Origin: an uncultured Bacteroidales bacterium
GTDB taxonomy: Bacteria; Bacteroidota; Bacteroidia; Bacteroidales; Muribaculaceae
Assembly: GCA_905210435.1 (NCBI GenBank)
Contig: CAJLWO010000037.1
Location: 1 to 27,723, forward strand
Direction of reading: 5' to 3'
DNA: 27,723 nt
Both the position numbers and the translations under genes were made by a program. Below are positions 1 through 7,966 of this stretch, in pieces. The notes under the pieces are model-generated. The model saw only the letters and a list, made by a program, of their open reading frames with translations. It was not told where the DNA came from and searched no databases. How positions within the stretch are numbered: the first letter of the stretch is position 1; every line of letters starts with the position of its first letter.

Positions 1-373
1 CCAGCCGGTTGCGTATCGCGCTGACGATCTTGCCGTCCCTGATGGGATTTGACGGGTCGATGAGAACACCGCAGAACATCTGCATGTGGATGCTGCCGTT
101 GAGCATCTCGATCAGTCCGTCGTCCGACAGCCCGGTATACGGCTTGAGGAACATCAATGCGATTTCACCTTCAGGCGGGAACATGGATCTGTTGCCCTGT
201 GGATGCTTCTTCGGAAAGTGCAAAGCCAGTTCCTCTGCCATCTCTTTCAGCGGCAGCATGGCATGAATGCGTCCGAGTTCGCTAACGGCGAAGCTCTCGC
301 GGTATTTTTTCAGAAAATCGTATTCTGTAAACGGTAATGTTGGCTGAATTTCGCCGATTTTTTGTATCTTCAC
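1..373 (-). CDS. IS transposase, N-terminal part (cut by window edge)
   Basis: Reading the minus strand from a GTG at 373 gives 124 open codons that run off the left edge. The protein begins VKIQKIGEIQPTLPFTEYDF and continues with the phrases SELGRIHAMLPLKEMAE, GEIALMFLKPYTGLSDD, LIEMLNGSIHMQMFCGV and IVSAIRNRL. This pattern matches the N-terminal DUF772/InsH-type domain of IS5/IS1182-like DDE transposases common in Bacteroidetes; the LNG.IH.QMFCG segment is especially typical. The catalytic DDE domain would lie outside the window, so it cannot be said whether the element is intact. The start is uncertain: no ATG lies immediately upstream in frame, and GTG at 373 gives the expected first residues. 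An inverted repeat at 395-430 sits in its leader. The gene is unrelated to the operon on its right. Confidence 0.8.
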   Translation of the reverse strand, partial: MKIQKIGEIQPTLPFTEYDFLKKYRESFAVSELGRIHAMLPLKEMAEELALHFPKKHPQGNRSMFPPEGEIALMFLKPYTGLSDDGLIEMLNGSIHMQMFCGVLIDPSNPIRDGKIVSAIRNRL

Positions 374-394
374 ACTGTAAAAAATAAGGAAAAT

Positions 395-430
395 ACCCCC
401 GAATAAGCCCGTGACGGGTCCATCGGGGGT
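395..430. terminator. Nested hairpin in the IS leader
   Basis: The arms ACCCCCGA (395-402) and TCGGGGGT (423-430) pair, and an inner stem CCCG/CGGG (408-411 with 415-418) closes over a TGA loop. On the minus strand the repeat is followed by a short T-rich run. Insertion sequences often carry such a hairpin to stop outside transcription from entering the transposase gene. That role is an inference. Confidence 0.45.
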
Positions 431-470
431 TCTTTGTAAAGTTACTAATCATCTATGAAATTGCCAAACA

Positions 471-501
471 ATTAGTTGGCTATTTTCTGAATAGCCCTAA
501 T
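471..501. repeat. Inverted repeat, possible hairpin
   Basis: ATTAG..GGCTAT (471-483) pairs with ATAGCCCTAAT (491-501) around a 7-base loop, with two unpaired T residues in the left arm. It lies between the IS leader hairpin and the mce promoter. It could be part of the IS end or an mRNA hairpin; the sequence does not decide. Confidence 0.4.
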
Positions 502-600
502 ATATGAGAAAACGCTTTGTTACCCGTTTGAGATTGGCATAACCGATGTGTTAATTTGGCGAATTTTTGCTTTTTATAATCATTGTGTCGATTTATTTGT

Positions 601-608
601 TAAATTTG
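601..608 (+). promoter_or_regulatory. Candidate -7 element for the mce-mmd operon
   Basis: TAAATTTG matches the Bacteroidetes -7 consensus TAnnTTTG exactly and lies 85 bases before the mce start. No TTTG is found at the usual 19-21 base spacing upstream; the nearest is 566-569, which is too far. The -33 half is therefore weak. Confidence 0.4.
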
Positions 609-692
609 CACTTTGTTAGCCGGAGAGTGTCGCTATGGCGTCACAGCTTACGGCCTTAACCCGTTTATAAATCTTAAATATTCATATTTGTC

Positions 693-1112
693 ATGAACAT
701 TTCTCACATCGAACATGTCGGCATAGCCGTCCCCTCGCTCGACGAGGCAATTCCTTTCTACGAAAACATCCTCGGTCTCAAATGCTTCGCCATTGAAGAA
801 GTGGCCGACCAGAAAGTACGCACCGCCTTCTTTAAAGTAGGCCAGACAAAAATCGAGCTCCTCGAAGGCACCTCCGACGACAGTGCCATCTCCAAATTCA
901 TCGCCAACAACGGCGGCCGCGGCGGCATACAGCACATCGCATTCGCCATGGAGGACGGCGTGGCCAACGCTCTCGCCGAAGCCGAAGAAAAAGGCTGCCG
1001 CCTCATCGACAAAGCACCCCGCAAGGGCGCCGAAGGTCTCAACATCGCATTCCTTCACCCCAAATCGACCTGCGGCACACTCGTGGAACTCTGCGAAGAC
1101 CCCAACAAATAA
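693..1112 (+). CDS. mce: Methylmalonyl-CoA epimerase
   Basis: This 139-residue VOC-fold protein interconverts the (R) and (S) forms of methylmalonyl-CoA, linking the B12-dependent mutase to the decarboxylase encoded next. The opening HIEHVGIAVPSLDEAIPFY is the family signature. Likely metal ligands are His8, Glu55 (in KIELLE), His81 (in GIQHIAF) and Glu132 (in TLVELCE), which fits the pattern of two paired beta-alpha-beta-beta-beta modules. The length is normal for the family, and the ATG at 693 places the signature directly at the N-terminus. mmdA follows after 46 bases on the same strand, so co-transcription is likely. Its place at the head of the mmd operon is the usual arrangement in propionate-forming Bacteroidales. 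Confidence 0.95.
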   Translation: MNISHIEHVGIAVPSLDEAIPFYENILGLKCFAIEEVADQKVRTAFFKVGQTKIELLEGTSDDSAISKFIANNGGRGGIQHIAFAMEDGVANALAEAEEKGCRLIDKAPRKGAEGLNIAFLHPKSTCGTLVELCEDPNK

Positions 1113-1158
1113 TCCCCTCTCACAACGATATTTCATATTTCTCTAATATTTAACATAT

Positions 1159-2712
1159 ATGAGTAACCAACTCGAAAAAGTAAAAGAGCTTATCGACATG
1201 CGCGCCGAAGCCCGTATCGGCGGCGGCGAAAAGGCAATCCAGAAACAACACGAGCGCGGTAAATACACCGCCCGCGAACGTATCGCCCAACTCCTCGACG
1301 AAGGCTCGTTTGAAGAGCTCGACATGTTTGTGCGCCATCGCTGCACCAACTTCGGCCAAGAGAAAAAATCATTCCTCGGCGACGGTGTCGTCACCGGCTA
1401 CGGCACAATCGACGGACGTCTCGTCTACGTTTTCGCACAGGACTTCACAGTGTTCGGCGGCTCGCTCTCCGAGACCATGGCACTGAAAATCTGCAAAATC
1501 ATGGATATGGCCATGAAGATGGGTGCGCCCGTCATCGGCCTTAACGACTCGGGTGGCGCACGTATACAGGAAGGTATCAACGCCCTCGCAGGCTACGCCG
1601 AGATATTCCAGCGCAACATCCTCGCTTCGGGTGTGATACCACAGATTTCATGTATCCTCGGCCCCTGCGCCGGCGGTGCCGTATACTCCCCTGCCCTCAC
1701 CGACTTCACCATCATGGCCAAAGGCATCTCCTACATGTTCCTCACCGGCCCGAAAGTGGTCAAGACAGTGACCGGCGAAGATGTCACCCAGGAAGCACTC
1801 GGCGGCGCCGAAATTCACTCCGCCAAGAGCGGCGTGGCTCACTTTGCCACCGAAGACGGCGAAGAAGCCCTCAAAATCACACGTCAGCTCCTCAGCTACA
1901 TGCCTCAGAACAACCTTGAGGAAGCACCCCTCGTTGAATGCACCGACCCGATCGACCGTCTCGAAGACTCGCTCAACGAGATTATCCCCGACTCGGCCAA
2001 CCGTCCCTACGACATGTACGAAGTCATCGGCGCCATCATCGACAACGGCGAGTTCCTCGAAGTGCAGCGCGACTACGCCAAAAACATCATCGTCGGCTTC
2101 GCCCGCTTCAACGGACAGGCAGTCGGCATCGTGGCCAACCAGCCCAAATACCTCGCCGGCGTGCTTGACTCCAACGCATCGCGCAAGGGCGCACGCTTCG
2201 TACGCTTCTGCGACGCATTCAACATCCCCCTGGTGACACTCGTCGACGTCCCCGGCTTCCTCCCCGGCACCGGTCAGGAATACAACGGCGTCATACTCCA
2301 CGGCGCAAAACTGCTTTACGCCTACGGCGAAGCCACCGTGCCCAAAGTCACCGTCACACTGCGCAAGAGCTACGGCGGCTCACACATCGTGATGAGCTGC
2401 AAGCAGCTTCGCGGCGACATGAACTACGCATGGCCTACTGCCGAAATCGCAGTCATGGGCGGCGCAGGCGCAGTCGAAGTGCTCTATGCCAAGGAAGCCA
2501 AGGCTGCCGAAGACCCCAAAGCCGTTCTCGCCGAGAAAGAGGCCGAATACAACAAACTCTTCTGCAACCCCTACAACGCTGCCAAATACGGCTACATCGA
2601 CGACGTCATCGAGCCGCGCAACACCCGCTTCCGCGTCATCCGCGCACTCCAGCAGCTTGCCACCAAGAAAGTCGTCAACCCCGCCAAAAAACACGGCAAC
2701 ATACCTCTTTAA
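1159..2712 (+). CDS. mmdA: Methylmalonyl-CoA decarboxylase alpha subunit (carboxyltransferase)
   Basis: This 517-residue biotin-dependent carboxyltransferase should move the carboxyl group of (S)-methylmalonyl-CoA onto the biotin carried by the mmdC product, releasing propionyl-CoA. Both crotonase-like halves are visible. The N-terminal half has SGGARIQEG (131-139) and GPCAGGA (168-174), which form the CoA and oxyanion site. The C-terminal half has VPGFLPGTGQEYNG near residues 364-377 and KSYGGSHIVM near 402. The family also includes propionyl-CoA carboxylase beta subunits of similar length. The following OadG-like, biotin-carrier and OadB-like genes make the sodium-pumping decarboxylase the better call. 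The enzyme is cytoplasmic and docks on the membrane subunits. Confidence 0.95.
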   Translation: MSNQLEKVKELIDMRAEARIGGGEKAIQKQHERGKYTARERIAQLLDEGSFEELDMFVRHRCTNFGQEKKSFLGDGVVTGYGTIDGRLVYVFAQDFTVFGGSLSETMALKICKIMDMAMKMGAPVIGLNDSGGARIQEGINALAGYAEIFQRNILASGVIPQISCILGPCAGGAVYSPALTDFTIMAKGISYMFLTGPKVVKTVTGEDVTQEALGGAEIHSAKSGVAHFATEDGEEALKITRQLLSYMPQNNLEEAPLVECTDPIDRLEDSLNEIIPDSANRPYDMYEVIGAIIDNGEFLEVQRDYAKNIIVGFARFNGQAVGIVANQPKYLAGVLDSNASRKGARFVRFCDAFNIPLVTLVDVPGFLPGTGQEYNGVILHGAKLLYAYGEATVPKVTVTLRKSYGGSHIVMSCKQLRGDMNYAWPTAEIAVMGGAGAVEVLYAKEAKAAEDPKAVLAEKEAEYNKLFCNPYNAAKYGYIDDVIEPRNTRFRVIRALQQLATKKVVNPAKKHGNIPL

Positions 2713-2747
2713 TATTCACATCACTGACCGTAAAAGCGTCTTATTTT

Positions 2748-3692
2748 ATGAAAAAATCATTATTACTGCTTCTTGTCGGTGTGATGGGTTGCCTTTCGGC
2801 CGCTGCCCAAAGCCGCGGCGGACTGCGCATCAACGAGGTGATGGTCAACAACACCAACTCCATAGTCGACGACTACGGCGAGAAAGGTGCGTGGATTGAG
2901 CTTTTCAACTCAACCTACGGCCCCCTCGAGATTTCGAGCGTATATCTCACTACCGAGAGAGCCGAAGACGGGAAATCAATCGACAAGTCCAAAATGTATG
3001 CAGTGCCCTTAGGCGACGTAAACACACGTATCCCCAAGCGCCAGCATATCATATTCTGGGCCGACGGAATGCCCACACGCGGTACATTCCACACCAACTT
3101 CACCCTCAAGGACGGCGTAGAGAACTACATCGCCATCTATGATGCCGACTGCAAGACCCTCATCGACGAAATCGTGATACCCGCCGACCTCCGGCCGGGA
3201 CATTCCTACGCCCGCAAAATCGACGGTGTAGGCGGTATCAACAATCCCGACGACTGGGAAGTACGCGACGGCTCCGACCTGAAGTACATCACCCCATCGA
3301 GCAACAACGTAATCAAGGACACCAACAAGAAAGTCGATACGTTCCACGAACGTGACAAAAGCGGACTCGCCCTTACCATCATGGCCATGTGCATAGTCTT
3401 CTCGGCATTGCTCATCCTTTGCCTCTGCTTCATGCTCATCAGCAAAATCGGAGCCAAGATCAACCGTGCCAATAAGATGAAATCGCAGGGTCTGGCACCT
3501 AAGGAAGTAGCGCGCGAGAACCGTCCCGAGCATGACTCGGGCGAGGAAATCGCCGCCATCGTAATGGCTCTCCACGAACATCTCGACGCACACGACACCG
3601 AGCAGACGGTACTCACCATCAACAAGGTGAAGAAAGCCTACTCACCCTGGAGTTCTAAAATCTATTCAATGCGTGAACTTCCCAAACGCTAA
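2748..3692 (+). CDS. Lamin-tail domain / OadG-type small subunit of the decarboxylase
   Basis: This 314-residue protein starts at the ATG at 2748. That start gives a clear signal peptide (MKKSLLLLLVGVMGCLSAAA, cut before QSRGG); the same frame is open upstream but only as a shadow of mmdA. Residues 25-155 resemble a lamin-tail domain (LTD): INEVMVNN, then GEKGAWIELFN, then a beta-rich stretch. A single membrane segment follows at about 208-232, then a basic cytoplasmic tail like the OadG/MmdD subunit of sodium-pumping decarboxylases. The predicted topology puts the LTD domain in the periplasm and the tail inside, where it could tether MmdA to MmdB. The gene lies 35 bases after mmdA and 21 before mmdC, in the position held by the delta subunit elsewhere. 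What the LTD domain does is unknown. Confidence 0.8.
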   Translation: MKKSLLLLLVGVMGCLSAAAQSRGGLRINEVMVNNTNSIVDDYGEKGAWIELFNSTYGPLEISSVYLTTERAEDGKSIDKSKMYAVPLGDVNTRIPKRQHIIFWADGMPTRGTFHTNFTLKDGVENYIAIYDADCKTLIDEIVIPADLRPGHSYARKIDGVGGINNPDDWEVRDGSDLKYITPSSNNVIKDTNKKVDTFHERDKSGLALTIMAMCIVFSALLILCLCFMLISKIGAKINRANKMKSQGLAPKEVARENRPEHDSGEEIAAIVMALHEHLDAHDTEQTVLTINKVKKAYSPWSSKIYSMRELPKR

Positions 3693-3713
3693 CCACCTCA
3701 CATCACAACAAAA

Positions 3714-4148
3714 ATGAAAAAATACAATTATAAAATCAACGGCAACACCTACAAAGTAGGTATCGGCGACATCGACAACGGCATCGCTCAGGTTGAAGTC
3801 AACGGCATTCCTTACAAAGTGGAGCTCGAGCAGAAGGGCACACCCGTCACTGTAGTCAAGGCAGCGCGTCCGTCGGCCGCACCCCGCACCACCACAGGTG
3901 AAAAAATCATCAACAAACCCAATGTGACAGCCGGCGCAATCGCCGTCAATGCTCCCCTGCCGGGCGTAGTAGTGCAGATTCCCGTCAAGGTAGGCGACGC
4001 TGTCAAGGCCGCCGACACGGTAGCGATACTCGAAGCCATGAAGATGGAAAACGCCATCCACGCCGGCCGCGACGGCAAAGTAGCCGCAATCAATGTCAAC
4101 CCCGGTGATTCGGTACTCGAAGGCACAACCATCATCACCCTCGAATAA
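3714..4148 (+). CDS. mmdC: Biotin carboxyl carrier subunit of methylmalonyl-CoA decarboxylase
   Basis: This 144-residue biotin carrier has three parts. An N-terminal 45-residue segment resembles the beta-rich leader of OadA/MmdC-type carriers. A flexible linker rich in Ala, Pro and Thr (about 50-75) follows. The C-terminal biotinyl domain carries EAMKMEN, where Lys110 is the biotin attachment site. It shuttles the carboxyl group from MmdA to the membrane subunit MmdB, where decarboxylation drives sodium export. It starts at an ATG 21 bases after the OadG-type gene and is followed 35 bases later by mmdB, so all five genes probably form one transcript. The linker is short compared with some carriers, but the domain is complete. 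Confidence 0.93.
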   Translation: MKKYNYKINGNTYKVGIGDIDNGIAQVEVNGIPYKVELEQKGTPVTVVKAARPSAAPRTTTGEKIINKPNVTAGAIAVNAPLPGVVVQIPVKVGDAVKAADTVAILEAMKMENAIHAGRDGKVAAINVNPGDSVLEGTTIITLE

Positions 4149-4183
4149 GTCACAGCATCACTTTCGGATAAACCACATTGCAA

Positions 4184-5344
4184 ATGGAAAAATTCAGTGA
4201 TTTTCTCACCGGCAACCTGACGGAATTCTGGCATCTGACAGGTTTCTACAACGCGACATGGCAGCACTTCGTCATGCTCGCTGTCGGTCTGTTCTTCATT
4301 TATCTCGCGATAAAGAAGAATTTCGAACCAATGCTGCTCGTCCCCATCGGTTTCGGTATACTTATCGGAAACGTACCCTTCAATACCACGGCCGGCCTTG
4401 AGGTAGGCATCTACGAACAAGGCTCCGTGCTCAATATCCTCTACAACGGTGTAAGCGCCGGATGGTATCCCCCGCTCATCTTCCTCGGTATCGGCGCCAT
4501 GACCGACTTCTCGTCGCTCATAGCCAACCCGAAACTGATGCTCATCGGAGCGGCCGCCCAGTTCGGCATCTTCGGAGCCTACATGGTAGCCTGCGCCCTC
4601 GGCTTCCTGCCCGACCAGGCAGGTGCCATCGCCATCATCGGAGGTGCCGACGGCCCCACAGCCATCTTCCTTTCGTCGAAGCTCGCACCCAACCTCATGG
4701 GAGCAATCGCGGTATCGGCCTACTCCTACATGGCACTCGTGCCCGTGATACAGCCGCCTATCATGAAGCTCCTCACCACGCGCAAAGAGCGCCTGATAAA
4801 GATGAAACCGGCCCGCGCCGTCTCGCAAAACGAGAAAATCATCTTCCCCATCGTCGGCATGCTCCTCACCTGCTTCGTGGTACCCTCGGGCCTTCCCCTG
4901 CTGGGCATGCTCTTCTTCGGCAACCTGCTGCGTGAGTGCGGCGTCACCACACGTCTTGCAAAGACAGCGTCCAACGCCCTTACCGACATCGTGACAATCC
5001 TCCTCGGCATGACCGTAGGTGCCTCGACACAGGCTACTACATTCCTCACCAAGGAGACCATCTTCATCTTCTGCCTCGGCTTCATGGCATTCATCATAGC
5101 CTCGGCATCGGGTGTATGCTTTGTCAAGCTGTTCAACCTCGTGTTGCCCAAATCGAAGAAAATCAACCCGCTCATCGGCAACGCCGGCGTATCGGCAGTG
5201 CCCATGTCGGCGCGTATCTCCAACAACCTCGGTCTGCAATACGATCCCAGCAACTACCTGCTGATGCACGCCATGGGTCCCAACGTGGCCGGCGTGATCG
5301 GTTCGGCAGTAGCCGCCGGTGTCCTCCTCGGCTTCCTCGCCTGA
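4184..5344 (+). CDS. mmdB: Sodium-translocating decarboxylase beta subunit (membrane)
   Basis: This 386-residue polytopic membrane protein of the OadB/MmdB/GcdB family decarboxylates carboxybiotin and exports sodium ions. The motif IIGGADGPTAIFLSSKLAP contains the conserved Asp156, equivalent to the essential membrane aspartate of OadB. The C-terminal region has GNAGVSAVPMSARI and a DPSNYLLMHAMGPNVAGVIGSA stretch typical of the family. ATG at 4184 is preferred over the TTG two codons earlier. The length is near the usual 375-435. The gene closes the operon and is followed after 38 bases by a strong stem-loop terminator. No frameshift or missing key residue is seen. Confidence 0.95.
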   Translation: MEKFSDFLTGNLTEFWHLTGFYNATWQHFVMLAVGLFFIYLAIKKNFEPMLLVPIGFGILIGNVPFNTTAGLEVGIYEQGSVLNILYNGVSAGWYPPLIFLGIGAMTDFSSLIANPKLMLIGAAAQFGIFGAYMVACALGFLPDQAGAIAIIGGADGPTAIFLSSKLAPNLMGAIAVSAYSYMALVPVIQPPIMKLLTTRKERLIKMKPARAVSQNEKIIFPIVGMLLTCFVVPSGLPLLGMLFFGNLLRECGVTTRLAKTASNALTDIVTILLGMTVGASTQATTFLTKETIFIFCLGFMAFIIASASGVCFVKLFNLVLPKSKKINPLIGNAGVSAVPMSARISNNLGLQYDPSNYLLMHAMGPNVAGVIGSAVAAGVLLGFLA

Positions 5345-5382
5345 TAACAATGTCGTTGCAACCGACGACACCCGCATAACCG

Positions 5383-5424
5383 GAGCGGGCGGCCAAACAC
5401 AACAGTTTGCCGCCCGCTCTTCTT
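5383..5424 (+). terminator. Rho-independent-type terminator after mmdB
   Basis: GAGCGGGCGGC (5383-5393) pairs perfectly with GCCGCCCGCTC (5409-5419), giving an 11-bp GC-rich stem. The 15-base loop can pair further (AAAC with GTTT). TTCTT follows. It lies 38 bases after the mmdB stop and ends the mce-mmd operon. Confidence 0.85.
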
Positions 5425-5434
5425 AACAACCGGG

Positions 5435-5587
5435 CAATAAGGCCTAAAAGGCCAATTGGTCAAATAAGTCTAATTGGTCATATTAGACTTATTGGGCCTA
5501 TTAGTCCAATTTGACTTATAACCCCTATCCGGCCTATCGGGACTATAACTCTTATAATTCTTATAATACCTATAACTCCTATACTTC
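5435..5587. repeat. Array of 17 degenerate 9-bp repeats
   Basis: From 5435 the sequence falls into 17 consecutive 9-base units with the loose consensus YTATNNNNC, such as CTATTAGTC, CTATAACTC, TTATAATTC and CTATACTTC. The array ends 6 bases before the helicase ATG. Several units contain in-frame TAA in the helicase frame, so it is not an N-terminal extension. It may carry the promoter or leader of the helicase, but no clean TAnnTTTG is seen. Confidence 0.75.
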
Positions 5588-5593
5588 TCAATC

Positions 5594-7831
5594 ATGCAGC
5601 ACAACATCAACGAAACAGACAGCATCAACCGCGAGATGGACGTGGCGTGGCAGTTTATTGCCAATACCGGGGTGTCGGTTTTTCTTACCGGAAAGGCTGG
5701 CACGGGCAAGACTACATTTCTGCGCCGGCTGCGCACGGTGTTGCCCAAGCGCATGGTTGTGCTCGCGCCTACCGGTGTGGCCGCCATCAATGCCGGCGGA
5801 CAGACCATACACTCCTTCTTCCAGTTCGCTCCCGGCCCCTACATACCCGGAGCACAGAGCAAGGAAAGCAACAGCTACTTCCGCATGGCGCAGCAGAAGA
5901 AAAACCTCATACGCACACTCGACCTGCTCGTCATAGATGAAATATCAATGGTGCGCGCCGACCTGCTCGACCGCATCGATGACACGTTGCGCCGCCACCG
6001 CGACCCGCTCAAACCGTTCGGAGGCGTGCAGCTGCTCCTCATCGGCGACCTGATGCAGCTGTCGCCCGTCACAAAGAACGACGAATGGTCATGGCTGTCG
6101 CAATATTACGAGACGCCGTATTTCTTTTCCAGCCACGCGCTGCAGCAACTCCCCTACGTCACCGTCGAGCTGCGCCATATCTACCGGCAGCAGGACAGCA
6201 CCTTCATCGACATCCTCGCCAAAGTGCGTGCCGGCAAACTCGACCACGCCGGCATCGATACGCTCAACTCGCGCTACATACCCTCATTCAATCCCGACGA
6301 ACGCGGCTGGATACGCCTCACCACCCACAACCACTCGGCACAGTCGCACAACGATACCCGCCTGGCACATCTCTCCTCACGGCCATATACCTACACCTGC
6401 CGCGTCACCGGCGACTTCCCCGAGCAGAACTACCCCGCCGAAGCCGAACTGACCCTCAAGGAGGGCGCGCAGGTGATGTTCATCAAAAACGACCTCTCCC
6501 CCGCCCACGCCTACTACAACGGCAAAATCGGCACCATAACGAAAATCGGCGCCGACACCGTCGAGGTGACCTGCTCCGACTCCGACGAACCTATCGCTGT
6601 CACACCCGTGACGTGGGACAACACAAAATACACCCTCGACCCCGTCAGCAAGGAAATCAAGGAGGAATCCGCCGGCTCGTTCACACAGTATCCCCTGCGT
6701 CTGGCATGGGCCATCACCATACACAAGAGCCAGGGACTCACATTCGAGAAAGCCGTGCTCGACATCAACGCATCGTTCGCCCACGGCCAGACCTACGTGG
6801 CCCTGAGCCGCTGCCGCTCGCTGCAGGGCATGGTGCTGTCGGCGCCTGTCGAACCTCATGCGCTCATCACCGACACCACCGTCAACAGCTACATCGACGC
6901 CGAAACAGGCAAGACGGAAAGCAACATCAGCCGTCTGCCGGCGCTCCGCCACCAGTACACGCTGTCGCTCCTCGACGAGCTCTACTCATTCAGCGAAATC
7001 GACCGCGATTACCAATGGATGCTGCGCGTGGTCGACGAACATCTCAGCTCCCAGTATCCCAAATTCCTCATACGCCTCAAAGCCGTAAACCGTCCGCTTC
7101 AGGAACGCCTTATCGACATCGCCGGCCGATTCCGACCGCAATACACCGCCGCGATGGAACTGTCGGGAGGAGATATCGCAGGTTCGCCGCTCGAAAAGCG
7201 CATCACTGATTCCTGCGCCTACTTCGCCGCCGCGATGAAAGAGATTTTCGAGTCGCTCATCACCCGCGACGCCATCATCAATATCGAGAACAAACGCGTG
7301 GCCGAACTCTACAACAACGCCCTCTCCGCACTGCGTCAGAGCGTCATGGTCAAGCAGTCGCTGTTCAACGGTCTCACCGAAACCGTATTCTCCACCGGAG
7401 CCTACCTCAACATCAAGGCAAAAACACTCCTCGACAGCATCGACGGAAAACCCGCACGCAAACGCCGCACCGACCGTCAGGCAAAAGAAAAACCTGTCAA
7501 GGAGAAAAAGACAGTCGAAAAGACACCCAAAACCGACACCTATCAGGAGACCTTGCGCCTCTACGAAGCCGGGATGTCGCCCGACGAAATAGCACGTCAG
7601 CGCAACCTCAAGCCCTGGACCATCTACGGCCACCTCGGACGCCTCGCCTCGCAGGGACTTGTCGACATCGACGACATCGTATCGAAAGAGCACCAGCTCA
7701 TCATACGCAACGCCGCCGCCAAATTCACCTCCGCCTACACCCTCAATGAAATCCGCGAACTCGTCCCCGACAACATCTCCTACGCCGAAATCAAAATCAC
7801 CCTCGCCCAACACTCCCCCGACAACCAATAA
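5594..7831 (+). CDS. Pif1/RecD-like superfamily 1B helicase with C-terminal helix-turn-helix
   Basis: This 745-residue ATP-dependent DNA helicase has Walker A GKAGTGKT at 33-40, Walker B VIDEIS at 113-118 (Asp115, Glu116), and GDLMQLSPV at 151-159. The C-terminal RecA-like half has AITIHKSQGLTFEKAVLD and QTYVALSRCRSL, the hallmarks of Pif1/RecD2-type enzymes. A helical middle region (about 450-600) and a Lys-rich linker (about 615-648) follow. The last 100 residues look like a winged or HTH_40-type helix-turn-helix (LRLYEAGMSPDEIARQRNL, WTIYGHLGRLASQGLVDI), the module that follows HRDC regions in some RecQ proteins. This architecture is common in Bacteroidetes but its cellular task is not clear; replication-fork or recombination repair is plausible. 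It stands alone between two strong terminator structures. Confidence 0.88.
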   Translation: MQHNINETDSINREMDVAWQFIANTGVSVFLTGKAGTGKTTFLRRLRTVLPKRMVVLAPTGVAAINAGGQTIHSFFQFAPGPYIPGAQSKESNSYFRMAQQKKNLIRTLDLLVIDEISMVRADLLDRIDDTLRRHRDPLKPFGGVQLLLIGDLMQLSPVTKNDEWSWLSQYYETPYFFSSHALQQLPYVTVELRHIYRQQDSTFIDILAKVRAGKLDHAGIDTLNSRYIPSFNPDERGWIRLTTHNHSAQSHNDTRLAHLSSRPYTYTCRVTGDFPEQNYPAEAELTLKEGAQVMFIKNDLSPAHAYYNGKIGTITKIGADTVEVTCSDSDEPIAVTPVTWDNTKYTLDPVSKEIKEESAGSFTQYPLRLAWAITIHKSQGLTFEKAVLDINASFAHGQTYVALSRCRSLQGMVLSAPVEPHALITDTTVNSYIDAETGKTESNISRLPALRHQYTLSLLDELYSFSEIDRDYQWMLRVVDEHLSSQYPKFLIRLKAVNRPLQERLIDIAGRFRPQYTAAMELSGGDIAGSPLEKRITDSCAYFAAAMKEIFESLITRDAIINIENKRVAELYNNALSALRQSVMVKQSLFNGLTETVFSTGAYLNIKAKTLLDSIDGKPARKRRTDRQAKEKPVKEKKTVEKTPKTDTYQETLRLYEAGMSPDEIARQRNLKPWTIYGHLGRLASQGLVDIDDIVSKEHQLIIRNAAAKFTSAYTLNEIRELVPDNISYAEIKITLAQHSPDNQ

Positions 7832-7884
7832 CACCACCCATCAACACCCCTCCGGCCAAATTACCGAATAGATTAACGCCAAAT

Positions 7885-7966
7885 TACCACAACCCGCCCG
7901 TCCCGGGCTTAGACTTAGATAACAGCCAACTGCCCCGGTCTAAGCCGGGACGGGCGGCTTGTGGTA
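7885..7966. terminator. Very long inverted repeat between convergent genes
   Basis: The arms 7885-7914 and 7938-7966 are 29-30 bases long and complementary apart from one mismatch and one single-base bulge. They enclose a 23-base loop. The core CCGCCCGTCCCGG is very GC-rich. The hairpin lies between the helicase stop (7831) and the stop of the minus-strand membrane gene (7967-7969), so it can terminate both transcripts. Confidence 0.8.

Larger units (their letters stand above)
1..430 (-). mobile_element. Right-hand end of an insertion sequence (boundary unknown)
   Basis: The transposase start at 373 and the leader hairpin at 395-430 place one end of an insertion sequence here. The exact terminal inverted repeat and the target duplication cannot be defined, because the other end is outside the window. 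The true edge may lie anywhere between about 430 and 590, before the promoter-like sequence of the mmd operon. Confidence 0.5.
374..692. other. Intergenic region between IS end and mce
   Basis: This 319-base stretch has no convincing gene. It holds two inverted repeats (395-430 and 471-501) and a TAAATTTG promoter element at 601-608. It is more A+T-rich than the operon that follows. The part from about 430 to 590 shows nothing else recognisable and probably includes the IS terminus. Confidence 0.5.

Noticed and set aside
2430..2747. Upstream in-frame extension of the OadG-type gene
   Set aside because: It overlaps mmdA in another frame and gives a low-complexity Arg/Ser-rich shadow; the ATG at 2748 gives a clean signal peptide.
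3812..5377. Long minus-strand open frame opposite mmdC and mmdB
   Set aside because: It is antisense to two well-recognised genes and its translation (runs of Glu, Asp, His and Gly) is typical of a GC-rich shadow frame.
6085..7209. Second plus-strand frame inside the helicase gene
   Set aside because: It is an Arg/His-rich out-of-frame reading of the helicase sequence.
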